From Trichinella spiralis (taxonomy: Eukaryota; Nematoda; Enoplea; Trichinellida; Trichinellidae): a stretch of DNA of 64,000 bases. This document shows positions 13,905 to 24,735 of this stretch, one piece after another. How positions within the stretch are numbered: position 1 is the stretch's first letter; each line of letters begins with the position of its first letter. The stretch is from positions 8,047,951 through 8,111,950 of the forward strand of contig CM012953.1 of assembly GCA_000181795.3 (NCBI GenBank), written 5' to 3'. Both the position numbers and the translations under genes were made by a program. The notes under the pieces are model-generated. The model did no database searches and was not told where the DNA came from. It saw only the letters and a list, made by a program, of their open reading frames with translations.

Positions 13905-14095
13905 ATGTAGTATGGATAACTACTACCAATTAAGTAGTTTGGCATTATTATAAAGAATCGGCTCTTCCATTTCCTTGTCTAAGTGAACTATGTCTTAATA
14001 GTTCAGTCATTCTTCTTTGAGTGACTGACCTATATATCAGTAGTTCACTTAGTGTTGCTTGGGTGGATGAACTACATTGAAGTAGTTCGGATACC
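13905..14095. repeat. Foldback (MITE-like) inverted repeat
   Basis: The stretch can fold on itself. CTAAGTGAACTA at 13979-13990 is perfectly complementary to TAGTTCACTTAG at 14041-14052, and an outer pair near 13911-13940 and 14065-14095 (GGATAACTACT / AGTAGTTCGGAT) continues the symmetry imperfectly. It contains many copies of an AGTAGTT/AACTACT-type word. It lies between the two Tigger relics. There is no coding capacity and no clear target duplication, so the family is unknown. Confidence 0.5.
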
Positions 14096-14147
14096 CTTCT
14101 AAATGGATGAGTCAAATTTTTGTGTTGGGGATCAGTAATGATTCCCT

Positions 14148-16007
14148 TTAAAACCCAAAAGGTTTTGATTATCTAAATGTGTTTTTTTAAGAATGTTTGG
14201 ATAATCGTATTTTAATACTTAAAATCTGAAATCTTTACAGTTGAAGTTTCATAGATGGCATGCAAAATAAGCTGCTGTTTAGTAGACATTTTGTTTATTA
14301 AGTGTTTACCAAAATTACATGCAGCATTTATTAACGTGGTCGATATAATTTTCAGCGTTACATTCAAAAAGCACCTGGTTTGGTTTGTGTCACATTCTAT
14401 AACTTTTGGTTTGAACGAAGAGAGCTTCTCATCTGTAGCGGCATCAAGAATATGTGTTATTAGCACCAACTGAGTAGCACTGAATTTTTTCTGATGCTCC
14501 ATTTACTTTAAGCTGACTTTGAGGCCAGAATGGGTTTTTGAATGGCACAGCCCTTTATTTGGTTCATCAGACACATCGACCTCTTTATTTTCATCTTTTT
14601 CCGCTGTTTCAAATATTTCATTGCCACTTAATATTCCAAAAACAATCATTGGTTAGCAACTGTTCAACTTCATCCGGGGATAACTCAGAATTTTTGAATA
14701 TTTCTATTACTGCTCTACAGTCATCATCACTATCAGTTGATTGGTTTACACCAGCGTTTCTCAACAGTTTTATTTTCTCAGAACCCTAAATGTAACTTTT
14801 TTGTCTTGCAGAACTCCTGTATAATTTTTAAAATGCTGTTTTCTTTTTTAATAACTTAAAGCTCATAAGGCATACATAATATATGTTCTAATAAGCTGGT
14901 TGAGCTGAAATAAATAATGATTACTACAGTAAGATGGCAACGAATGGCAGATAATAGCTACTAGAATTGCTCATTGTTTATTGGTAGCGTTTATAGGGCA
15001 AAGCATTGTGTCATATGAATAAATATATGGGTCAACTGGATGTTGTTTTCGAAACTGATTTGTATAAAATTACTTGATCTCTACTGTGGTTGTTTCTCTC
15101 GTATTTTTGAACACAAATGCTTTATTTCTTCTCAGCTGAATTTTCGATAAACAAATTCACATTTCATTTTCAACCGACAATGGGTGATTTCCGTCTTTGT
15201 TTCTGATACTTGCTAATGTAAAAATTGTTGCTCACACATGTAGAAAGTGAAAAACTGTAGCAATATATTAATTGCTTTCTTATGAATTGCAGGATACTTC
15301 TGTTTCACAGAAATTCAGGAACTGTCGACAGAGAAATCAGTAAATCTCATCTTAAGAGTACGACAATCATACTGCAGCTGTCAAAGTTCTATAGTTAATC
15401 TTTTGTTAAAGTCAAATTTTTCAAGTGAATTTTGAATAAAAATTGAAAGCTACTGTAAAAATGAATGGAACTCAGTAAATTCGAGAAGCAGTAGTTCCCA
15501 CCAAACTTTCTTACAAAGGAAAAAATTATAAGTAGATTCTTTGATCCTGAGTGTCACATCGTTGGTAGTGTGCAAAGTGCCTGGACTTATCCTCAGACAA
15601 TTTGTACTTGTGGCAATATTTCGCAAAACCCCGTTTAAGAAACGCTGGTTTACACATTCTTCATTGTAACCAAGAATTTTTTTCCATGATACGCGAAAAG
15701 TAGATCCTAAAATCGAGTTCAACGCTGGTGCAATCATATAGCAACAATCTTCCAAATTTATGTTCTTAAGTTGCGACACCCTATAGTCTGCGTCAGCTTC
15801 TGAAAGGACAGTTTTTCGCAAGAGTTCTTTTTTATACCGCTTTTTTAAAACTTTAAATAGCAGTTTGATCCATTGGCTGAACAAGCGACGTTGTATTAAT
15901 TAAGTAAAACACAATCTTGATCAAATCTGAAGTCTGAGTTTAATGTTCATAAACAATGCATTCTGATCAGCCAACCATAATGTGTTCAGATTATTGGAGC
16001 TCCATTA
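14148..16007 (-). mobile_element. Tigger/Jerky-type DNA transposon copy B, with a nested hAT insertion
   Basis: This is a second, longer relic of the same family as copy A and in the same orientation. The right end (near 16007, reading inward TAATGGAGCTCCAATAATC) and the left end (near 14148) are both diverged. Minus-strand frame 15884-15656 reads as Jerky/Tigger transposase (YKKELLRKTVLSE..., then NLEDCCYMIAPALNSI, then FRVSWKKILGYNEE), and 14502-14212 reads as its C-terminal tail. The coding region is interrupted by a hAT element at 14752-15647. N-terminal DNA-binding parts are missing. The copy is a plain DNA transposon fossil and not functional. Confidence 0.7.
14752..15647 (-). mobile_element. 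hAT-superfamily element inserted in Tigger copy B
   Basis: The 896-bp element begins CAGCGTTTCTCAAC and ends with the near-complement (GTTTAAGAAACGCTG). It is flanked on both sides by an identical 8-bp duplication, GTTTACAC (14744-14751 and 15648-15655). An 8-bp duplication with CAGNGTTTCTCAA ends is diagnostic of hAT transposons. Removing the element and one duplication restores alignment with copy A (GTTTACACATTTTTCATTG), so the insertion point is certain. Minus-strand residues DVTLRIKES near 15550 resemble the end of a hAT transposase dimerisation domain, suggesting an internally deleted derivative. At this size it is non-autonomous. Confidence 0.85.
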
Positions 16008-19000
16008 TATGGAAAACTATCCGGTGAATGATTTTTTATTCAACTTAAAACAACTTATTAGCTTAGATATGACGTAAAAACATTCTTTCTTGTTTTTAAT
16101 TAGATAGGCAGCACATAATAATCAAGTTTCGCGTTCAATGTTTGTTTAAACTTCTCTTCCATTTGATCAAACTTATTTTATATTTAATTAGTTCCTTGAG
16201 TCTTCATTCACAATTTCATACACTGGATATTTCTTTTTTTATTAAGCCGGTTTATCTTAAATCACATTATTAAATTTTTAAATCATTCAGATTAAATGTG
16301 ATGCAGTAAATAAATTGGTTTTGATTAAAATGATCGTAAATAAAATTGAGTTTACAAATAAAATGAAAATTATTATAAACATGTGTAATCAATGTGAAGC
16401 AAAGCAGCAATAACACTTCTGTTAGTAATATAATTATTGCATGTTTGTCAATATATTTTTTAATTTTTTATTTCATTTACCATATAATAAACATTAAACA
16501 TCAGTGAAAAATTGAACACTGACAACCATGCTTATAGTCAAATGAACTGAAATTTTTCCAATAAAGATTTTCAAATTCAAATCTTAAATGCTTTAAATTT
16601 GAATATTTATGTTTAATGGCTTGCTTATGCATATCATTCTGAAAAGCATTCTTATATGCAACTAATTCAAAAGATTTTCTTGAACTTTTTGAGATTAGCT
16701 TGCCGCCACACCAAATAGAGGATATGATAATTGCTTTTTTAAATTGAAATATTGCTATTCTATTATTACTTGCTATTCTATTACTATTTAGTATCACTTA
16801 AGTTTGCGTTGAATAATCAAAGATAACAATCAATAATTCACTTATATTTTTTTATTTATTTGTATTATTTAGCATTAACAAATTAGCAATGCAAACTGTA
16901 ATGATGCCATTCATTCAAGTCCGTTCAGTTCTAAGAAATATGTATTTTATGTTACATTGCTATACAAAACTGTTGTCCACTTTTAAACTCATAGAAAATT
17001 TTTTTTCTCAATTACATGATAAAAATATTATAAAAGTGATAATAATAAGGCGTTTATCAGGTGTCAGGGCATTTGAAAGTTTCAGATAAATGAAAATAAA
17101 AATTAGTTTTTATCATGCTTTTCTAGACACTTTGAAAAAATAATATTGAACATAAATTTAAATAATAAGTGAATAAATGCGACAGCATAAATAGATAAAG
17201 TAGAAAATAGATATTTCTAGTAGATCTATGTAAAATAAGTTACAGTAAAAAGCCAAAAATAAAGACAGTCGTATATTTTGTCATTTGAAGGATAAAAAAT
17301 TCTCTATTTAACAACTTCCCATGGATATCTGGAATAAAGATATATTTATCTGAACATGTGACAGTGAAAATATATTGAAAATTTCATTACTGTCAAGTAA
17401 AAATAAATATTTTTTGTAAATTTTTTGTTTATGTGTATTAAAATTTTAAGGATACAAAAATGCATTCTTCAACAGTCAAAATCAGTGAACGAACAACTGA
17501 AACATTTTGATTGTCAATCTAATCGCATTTAGAATTTGTTCCGGTTTCTAAGGAAACATCATTCACTTTTATTAAAACATTGATATAAATAATTTTAACC
17601 CGCTATTTGCAAAGCGTGGTGGATAACTTTTACTAAAAAATTGATTTTCTCACTTTATTTTGAAATTAAATTTATTTAAGTTTATTATTTTAGCATAGGC
17701 GGTTTCAGAAAGCGTTTTATCAAAACAAAGCAGATTTTGCTGAAGCATTTAGAAATGAGGCGGTGCAGTTCATATTTATAAGTAAGAATGTTTTGTGTAT
17801 TTAATAATAGTAATATCGTATTTTTAAATACGGCTGCGCATATGTTGTATGCCTTTGAGTAATGACTGCAATATTTAATTGACATTACTTATATTGCGTA
17901 AATAGGACTGTGTTCCAAGCTTAATAATTTTATGCATGAGCAACATATGATGTGATGATACGTAGAATACACAATCCTTTACGTTAGTGTATTTTTTTTC
18001 ATACAAATTGATAATAATGCAATTGTCCATATAAAGTAAGCATTGCCGATTTATTTATTTTTGGCTTTTTGACAGTTGATTTTCAATAATAAAATGACGC
18101 TGAAAAATTTCATTTGCATGATCAGCTCTTTAGACAGCCCTAATTACTTTCCAAGCTCTTATGAAAAGGAATTTTCTCTACTTTGTCGAACTAAATGGTT
18201 TTTTCTTATTTTTGCTTGCAATATAAATATTTTATAAATTTTTTTGTCTTAAATTGTTACAAATTCTGCTGCCTCGCTGTACATATATATACAAATACAT
18301 TCAATAAATGCAAATTAAAGATAAATTTAAATTGCATGCATTTGAGATTTAAACGAATTCAGATTTGAATATTGAAACATTTTTATTAAAAAATTATCTA
18401 ATATGAAAATGAAACAGACAAATGTTTACAAATAAGAATGGGAAAATAATAAATTTTCACGCTACATTTGTTTTATATTAGCTGAAAAGTTTAAATATCC
18501 TTTAATTCAATTTACATGGCATAAAATATCAGATGTGGCATCTTCTTAAATAATTTATTAAATTCATTTATCAGAAAATACATCAAATCTATGAATTTAT
18601 ATCAGATATTTATATTCAGTTTATAAAATACAATCTATTAACAGTTTAAATTTCATGATAATCAAGCTATGATAAACAGAACATTTTTTATCAAAATGTA
18701 CCAATCATATTTCATCGATCAACATTCATGTATTGAAAATCACTAAAAGGTAATATCAATATTGATATCTTTTCGTGAAAAAGCAGACCAATTTTCAATA
18801 ACATTTCTCATCAGCAAAATGCTTCATACTGCTATTTCTTCTTCTATTTAAAAGTTCGTTTTAAAGCTTATATATTTTTTCTTATATGTGTATATAAAGC
18901 TTATGCACAATATTTATATTAAGAAAAGCAATAAAAAAACTTTTTGCATTTTTATTTTATGACTATCATACTTACTGATAAAACTTTTATTGAAAAAGCA

Positions 19001-19901
19001 ACTTAAATGGAGACATGTAATTTAAAATTAAAAACTGATAAGCGCCGGAACCAATGAACTGAAACAATGATGCATTTTAATAACGGAATAGCTTTGTTTT
19101 TGTTATTAAGCATCCGAATATTTCATCCCTTGATAGGCAGTTCTCAAAGCAACTAAATAAGTATAAAATTATGACATGATGTATTTAATAGCATGCACAA
19201 TTTAGTGTAATTTATTAATAATTTTGATATACATTCTATAAAGACATACATTCTATTGGTGAATTCATGCAATGAGCGTTGTCCGAAAAGAAATTTTTTG
19301 CGCATTTTGACCTGCGCCCAGCACAAATTGTCTGTACATTGATTTTAATTTAAAAATAACAGTTAATATTAATATAATCGAATTTACTGATAAGCATAAC
19401 ATTCAAATAATTGCATATTAATTAACATGCATAAAGTAAGCATGTTTTATGACAGATGAAGCGCATCAAAGCATCTAAATGAATATAAAAAACGTATAGC
19501 AGTACTTTGATCATGCATTCAATATGAACTGCATGAAACTGCTTGCAAGTAATTTTTTAATGCCGAAAAATGAACTTTATACTAAATAAATAATGGAATT
19601 AACTACCACATAAATTAACCTATTAATATTAATTATTGTTACTTATTATAATTAATTATAATTTGAAAATAAAATGTCAGTGATGGACTTATGCAAACTT
19701 ACTTTCACTTACATTTATATATGATCATTCTGTTTGCTTGCAGTTCATTTTATACTGTACTTTATACTTTATTACTTTTTAAAACGCTTTAATTGCTTTG
19801 ATTTTTAAATCTTATTGCTTCATTTTTTGGTTCATTTAATGCTATTTTAGTTCTTTCGCATTGTTTTTTTAAGGAGCTGCAAGAAAACACTGCTTAAAAT
19901 C
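16008..19901. other. AT-rich intergenic region, no gene seen
   Basis: No frame with recognisable domain content or a convincing intron-exon structure was found here. The frames at 16501-16797 and 17685-17885 are AT-composition artefacts. Nothing repetitive beyond simple A/T runs stands out. Confidence 0.5.
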
Positions 19902-21101
19902 ATGAACGAAGTAAATGCTTCAAATGGTACTTCCATATCTGTTGTAAATCTTGCAGTGAAAGCTGGATTACTTGTGCCACTTTTTCTTTGGACAGCTGGG
20001 TCCAATTTCATCATATTGCTATCTATTTTATATTCCCATCGGTTACGCACAATGTCTAATTTGCTAATTTGCAGTTTGGTAGCCAGCGACTTTCTTTTAG
20101 GATCAATTGTACTGCCCATTAGTGCAACGTATGCTATTTTAGAATACTGGCCTTTTGGAAATATTGGTTGCACATTGTGGATCTCATCAGATGTTCTGCT
20201 GTGCTCTTCTTCAATATGGAATTTATGCACGGTTGCAGTCGATCGTTACGCATCTATCATTATGCCTGTTCGTTACATAAAACATCGTTCACCTCGAGTG
20301 GCAGCTGTTTTGATTTCTATAGTATGGGCGTTTGCTTCATTAGTTTCAATAGCTCCTCTATTTGGCCTATCAGGAGGAGAATATCAAGGTCGAATAGTGT
20401 TGGATGTTAATACCAATACTGTGCAGTGCCATTTAATTGATAATATGAGTTATGTCCTTTTCTCTGCTACTACATCATTTTACATTCCTCTCAGCATAAT
20501 AATCTTTTGTTATTTTAAAATATATAAAGCAATTATTCATCTGCTGCAGCGTCAAGAACGTCGCAAACATTTGACTGTAATGGCGGAAAACAGTCTAACT
20601 ACCAAATTTCGAAACAACTCTGTTTTTCCACTAGATACTGCGAAGGTAAATTCGGATGTTGATAAATCAAAAGCATGTACTGCAACTGAAGTACATTCTG
20701 TACCTCATAAGAGTGCCTCTAACTGTACGTTGCAAAGATTTAGTGATGATCAAGGAGTTTCTTATATCGGTTCAACTTATTTGAAATCTTCACTTCGTGA
20801 TAACAAGAACACCAGTTTGCAATCATCAAAAAAGTCCTACCGATACAAGCAGGCACTTTTACGTCAAAGAAGACATACTAAAATTTTGGGCATTGTTACG
20901 GGATGTTTCATAATTTGCTGGTTGCCATTTTTTGTAATTTACACTTTAAAAGGATTTAAGTTTGAAACCAATGAAACCTTTGAAACATTTTGTACTTGGT
21001 TAGGATATGCTAATTCAGCTTTAAATCCTTTAATTTATACATTTTTTAATGAAGAAATACGAAATGCTGTGGCAAATCTATTTTCTTGTAAATGCAAATA
21101 A
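19902..21101 (+). CDS. Biogenic amine GPCR, D2-like dopamine receptor type
   Basis: A 399-residue class A (rhodopsin-type) plasma-membrane receptor in a single exon. Landmarks: N35 (1.50), D63 (2.50), C90 paired with C176 in loop 2, the amine-binding D97 (3.32), DRY at 114-116, S188 and S192 at 5.42/5.46 before FYIP, a roughly 110-residue third cytoplasmic loop, CWLPFF in TM6, and WLGYANSALNPLIY in TM7. The short tail ends in Cys-rich CKCK. The aspartate plus two serines fit a catecholamine or related phenolamine ligand. The long loop 3 with a short Cys tail, and the PLFGLS after TM4, resemble D2-like receptors, which couple to Gi/o. The ligand is inferred; octopamine or tyramine remain possible. 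An N-terminal NxS/T glycosylation site is present. The gene converges with the receptor gene at 22.0-23.0 kb. AATAAA sites follow the stop within about 200 bases. Confidence 0.85.
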   Translation: MNEVNASNGTSISVVNLAVKAGLLVPLFLWTAGSNFIILLSILYSHRLRTMSNLLICSLVASDFLLGSIVLPISATYAILEYWPFGNIGCTLWISSDVLLCSSSIWNLCTVAVDRYASIIMPVRYIKHRSPRVAAVLISIVWAFASLVSIAPLFGLSGGEYQGRIVLDVNTNTVQCHLIDNMSYVLFSATTSFYIPLSIIIFCYFKIYKAIIHLLQRQERRKHLTVMAENSLTTKFRNNSVFPLDTAKVNSDVDKSKACTATEVHSVPHKSASNCTLQRFSDDQGVSYIGSTYLKSSLRDNKNTSLQSSKKSYRYKQALLRQRRHTKILGIVTGCFIICWLPFFVIYTLKGFKFETNETFETFCTWLGYANSALNPLIYTFFNEEIRNAVANLFSCKCK

Positions 21102-21999
21102 AACTGAATTATTAATGCAAATTGTTTTTTCATAATTTGCAATCTAATGCTAAGTATTTTATTAATCATTGCTATAATATTCACTTCATATATGTAACGT
21201 AAGTCATGATCATAATTTACAAATATTTTATGCATAATAATGCAAAATAAACTTCTTTTATAAATCACTGAATGCAACACTGCATAAATTGTTTCAATAA
21301 ATCCTCATCATGAATATCACGAATTATTGATAAAACATTACAATTATTTAAATAATAGCAGTCCAGTCATTATTAAAGTTCATTTTTCGAACATATCGAA
21401 ATTCAGTTTGTTATTTTTTAGGGAGTGGAAAAGTTTTCTGTGTCTCACTTCTGTTATATGCATATGATATTTAATACGCAAGGGAATTGATATTTTTGAA
21501 CAGAAAATTTTCAAGTAGTACATTTAATTGTTTCTTTTAGTTATTTTTCCACTGATTTTTGAATTGCAGTTCAGTTCAGCATTTGAAATTTCCCTTGCAT
21601 GTTTTAGCATGCATTTAACAAATAAATAACATATACAAGATCAAATATATGATATTTGAAAGAAAACTTTTACCACATATTCACAGTCTTAATTTTATTA
21701 TGAGTGCAGAAATAATAATTAATAACAAACTAAGCAATTCATTCAAGACAAAGCAAAAGCTTTTGATTAAATTATTGTATTTATAAGTGAAATTTATGAT
21801 AATGCAAAATGGAAGCGCTAAATACAGACTTGCGTGATGAATTTGTTTACTGAATAACTAATGAACATATCTAAGTCGTTTGTTTCATTTTCATAACATG
21901 GCAATGATATGAAATGCAGTGATGAATAATGTTGATTTCCCAATATAGGACGTCTATCTGCTAGCAGTCTATATGCTCTAAATGACTGCAAAAAAATCG

Positions 22000-22995
22000 T
22001 TAGCTTGTGATTGCTTTTGACGCTTCCATTTCATCAGAACTAACCATTGGTTGAGTATTTATGTTTTTACCCATAATGGTAACTTTTTGCCACCAGCAAA
22101 TCATTTTTAACATTTCTTTTCGCAGAAGGCTATTAAAAATTATGTAAACAGTTGGATTCATGCAGTTATTAAGAAAGAACAAACTAGTGCAAACAAAGTA
22201 GATCCACTTTGACACAGAGATACGAGGTAGCCACTGCCAAGTTACAAAAGTAATCAAGAAAACCAGAGATACGAAAAAAAATTGGACAAAAAGCCTCATT
22301 TCTCTGTTACTTGGCTGAATTCGACGAGGTGTGGCTGTCATGTACTGACGAGTGGTTTGATGACTTCGTCGCACTTTGATCAAAATAGCACCATAGCAGA
22401 TGCTCATGGTGAGCAAGCTTAAACTATTAACCAAAACATCCACAAGAAAGTACATTGTATCTTCTGTCACATACATAGTTACATATAAATAATGATGATA
22501 AATTGTGTAACAACAAGGCAACAAAGCTGGAATGGAAACACCAAGACCGAGTAAATAGCAGAATGCCAATACCAGCACAGTATTTTGTTTAGAAAAAACT
22601 CTTTTGTATGTCATTGGATAAATAATGCTAACAAATCTATTAATTGCCATGGCAGCCAACTGAACAACCCCTGAATACCAGAAAACATTATAAATGAACA
22701 TTCCTATGATATTGCGGAAATTTGCAATTTCCATAAATTTCTGATGCCATAGTGTTGCCGGAATAACATGCAGAAGGCACACAAAAAGCATGACAATATC
22801 ACAAACAGCCAGGCTTGCCATTATCCAATAGGAAGCGCTGTGACGTATTGCACGATGACGAGTGATGGCTAACAGTACCATTAAATTTGTTACTATTCCA
22901 TATACACTGGCTATGGCCCAAATAGTTACAACCAGACTGTCACCAAAAGTGTCTGATTTTAAATCAGCTTCACTTTCTTTAGTCATATTATCCAT
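22000..22995 (-). CDS. Srx-like / FMRFamide-type orphan 7TM receptor
   Basis: A 331-residue intronless seven-transmembrane receptor. N37 (1.50), D66 (2.50) and NPTVYIIFN in TM7 are present. The DRY position reads NRF (119-121) in the context AINRFVSIIYPMTYKRVF, which is characteristic of the nematode Srx-type chemoreceptor/peptide receptor families. Loop 3 is short (about 30 residues) and basic. The tail is about 45 residues, with an acidic SSDEME segment and no obvious palmitoylation Cys. The start is the first ATG and gives a normal short extracellular N-terminus with one NMT glycosylation site. The ligand is unknown; a chemosensory or neuropeptide role would be usual for the family. It is tail-to-tail with the amine receptor, 900 bases apart, and the two proteins are not close relatives. 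Confidence 0.75.
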   Translation of the reverse strand: MDNMTKESEADLKSDTFGDSLVVTIWAIASVYGIVTNLMVLLAITRHRAIRHSASYWIMASLAVCDIVMLFVCLLHVIPATLWHQKFMEIANFRNIIGMFIYNVFWYSGVVQLAAMAINRFVSIIYPMTYKRVFSKQNTVLVLAFCYLLGLGVSIPALLPCCYTIYHHYLYVTMYVTEDTMYFLVDVLVNSLSLLTMSICYGAILIKVRRSHQTTRQYMTATPRRIQPSNREMRLFVQFFFVSLVFLITFVTWQWLPRISVSKWIYFVCTSLFFLNNCMNPTVYIIFNSLLRKEMLKMICWWQKVTIMGKNINTQPMVSSDEMEASKAITS

Positions 22996-22998
22996 TGT

Positions 22999-24731
22999 TG
23001 CAGTGCAAATTTGTAATGTTGATCAGAAAAACTAAATAAAAGATATAAGAGCATATTCATTGTAACATTATTCTATCAGTTTTACAGATAAATTGAAATT
23101 CAATAAAAATGATCCATGAAAGGTTAAGTGTCATATTTTGATTTTGAATGTAAGCAATAAACAAGTAATGATAGTAATGAGAAATGACTATAAAATTTCT
23201 TTTTTACAGCATACTATGTTGTTGTAGTATAGTATTTACATTCATATAATAATAGTTTGAAAACTGTTAGATGTATTATTGCATAGCTTTCCCATTATAT
23301 GAATTTAATTGTGAGATTTCTTATAAAATCATAACAACTGATATTTGTGACATTATTTATAAAATATAAATGCTTAGTTCGTCGCAGATGGTCGGTCATT
23401 CATTAAATTATCTCATCAATTTACAGATTACTATTATTTGTTATATTGGTAAGCTTATGTAACAGCCAAATTATTGCTGAAATATTGAAATATGAATTTT
23501 GTACAGACACACAATTTTGTTGAAGTATACACATGATCTAGCTTAATAGATGCAATTAATACAATGTTTCCAGAAATGCAAACTTATACTTAACTGATAA
23601 TAGTCAATTTTAAAAAAATCAAAGCAATAAGCTCAACATTTTTTACAAATAAAAATGATCTAAAACCTGAAGCAAGCAGTTCAATATTTGGTTGTAAGAA
23701 TGGTGATGAAGTTTCAACGTTCATAGCAATTTTAGTAAAGTTAAAATGTTTATTCCCAAACAAACGCAAGCTGTGCTTTTCATGATTTACGATCAAAAAT
23801 GAAACCGATGAATTCAATCTTAAACTGATAAAGTCTGTGATAAATTTAACTAGTTATCACATTTGCTTTCTCTACATTGTTTCATTTTGAGCTTTATGGA
23901 AACTTAATGATACATTTAAGGGAAGGAATATTAATTTATTTATAAATGTGATTATTGATATGAGATGGAGATTAAAAGTAGCATTATCATTTATTGAACA
24001 GTTGGTTGATTTTTATCAAAGGCAAAATTTGAATTTACATATATATTGCTAAAATGATTTAAAGCAAAGAATTGCATTGATTACAACATGATCAGCTTGA
24101 TTTATTTCAGTATCGGTGAAAATAGTGAAACACTTCAACAAAATGTCATTAAACATTTTGCACTAAACAACTGTAACATGTTGTGCATTTAAAATTTCAC
24201 TATTTTACTTTTACGTTAAAAAACTATTTATAAAAACATATATGACGATACAAATCAAGAAAAGTAAAATAGCAATAAATGTAAAACTGTTTCGAATATT
24301 ACGTCATTTTGTTTTTCTATATCACAAACTGTGACAAGTAGTTAACAATTTAAATAATAATTCGTGTTACATGAATACAATCCGAATTTGAATTATATTT
24401 GTAATATTTGCTTATCATTAGTCAGCGTTAGACATGCTTACAAATTGAATGTATTAATGATGGATAAAAATTTGCAAAAATGAGAAATTCAGAAAGCTGA
24501 TAGCTATATAAATTATGTTGTGATGCAAAGTAAAAAATATCAAAACAACAAACATGCTAATGATCCATCATTATAAAGAGACACATCAGGCAAAGCATGA
24601 TGTATAAATCAAAGCAGTATTTAATTTGAGATACGAATGGTTGTCATTTAATTCAAGCAATTTTAGGTTATTAATTAATTTTGCTTTAAGACAGTTTATG
24701 AAATATAATTCAAACATGCTCCAGAAGATTT
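22999..24731. other. Upstream region of the Srx-like receptor, no other gene seen
   Basis: AT-rich DNA that probably includes the promoter of the minus-strand receptor. The 75-codon minus frame at 23590-23817 has no recognisable domain and no supporting splice or polyadenylation context. Confidence 0.5.
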
Positions 24732-24735
24732 TTAA

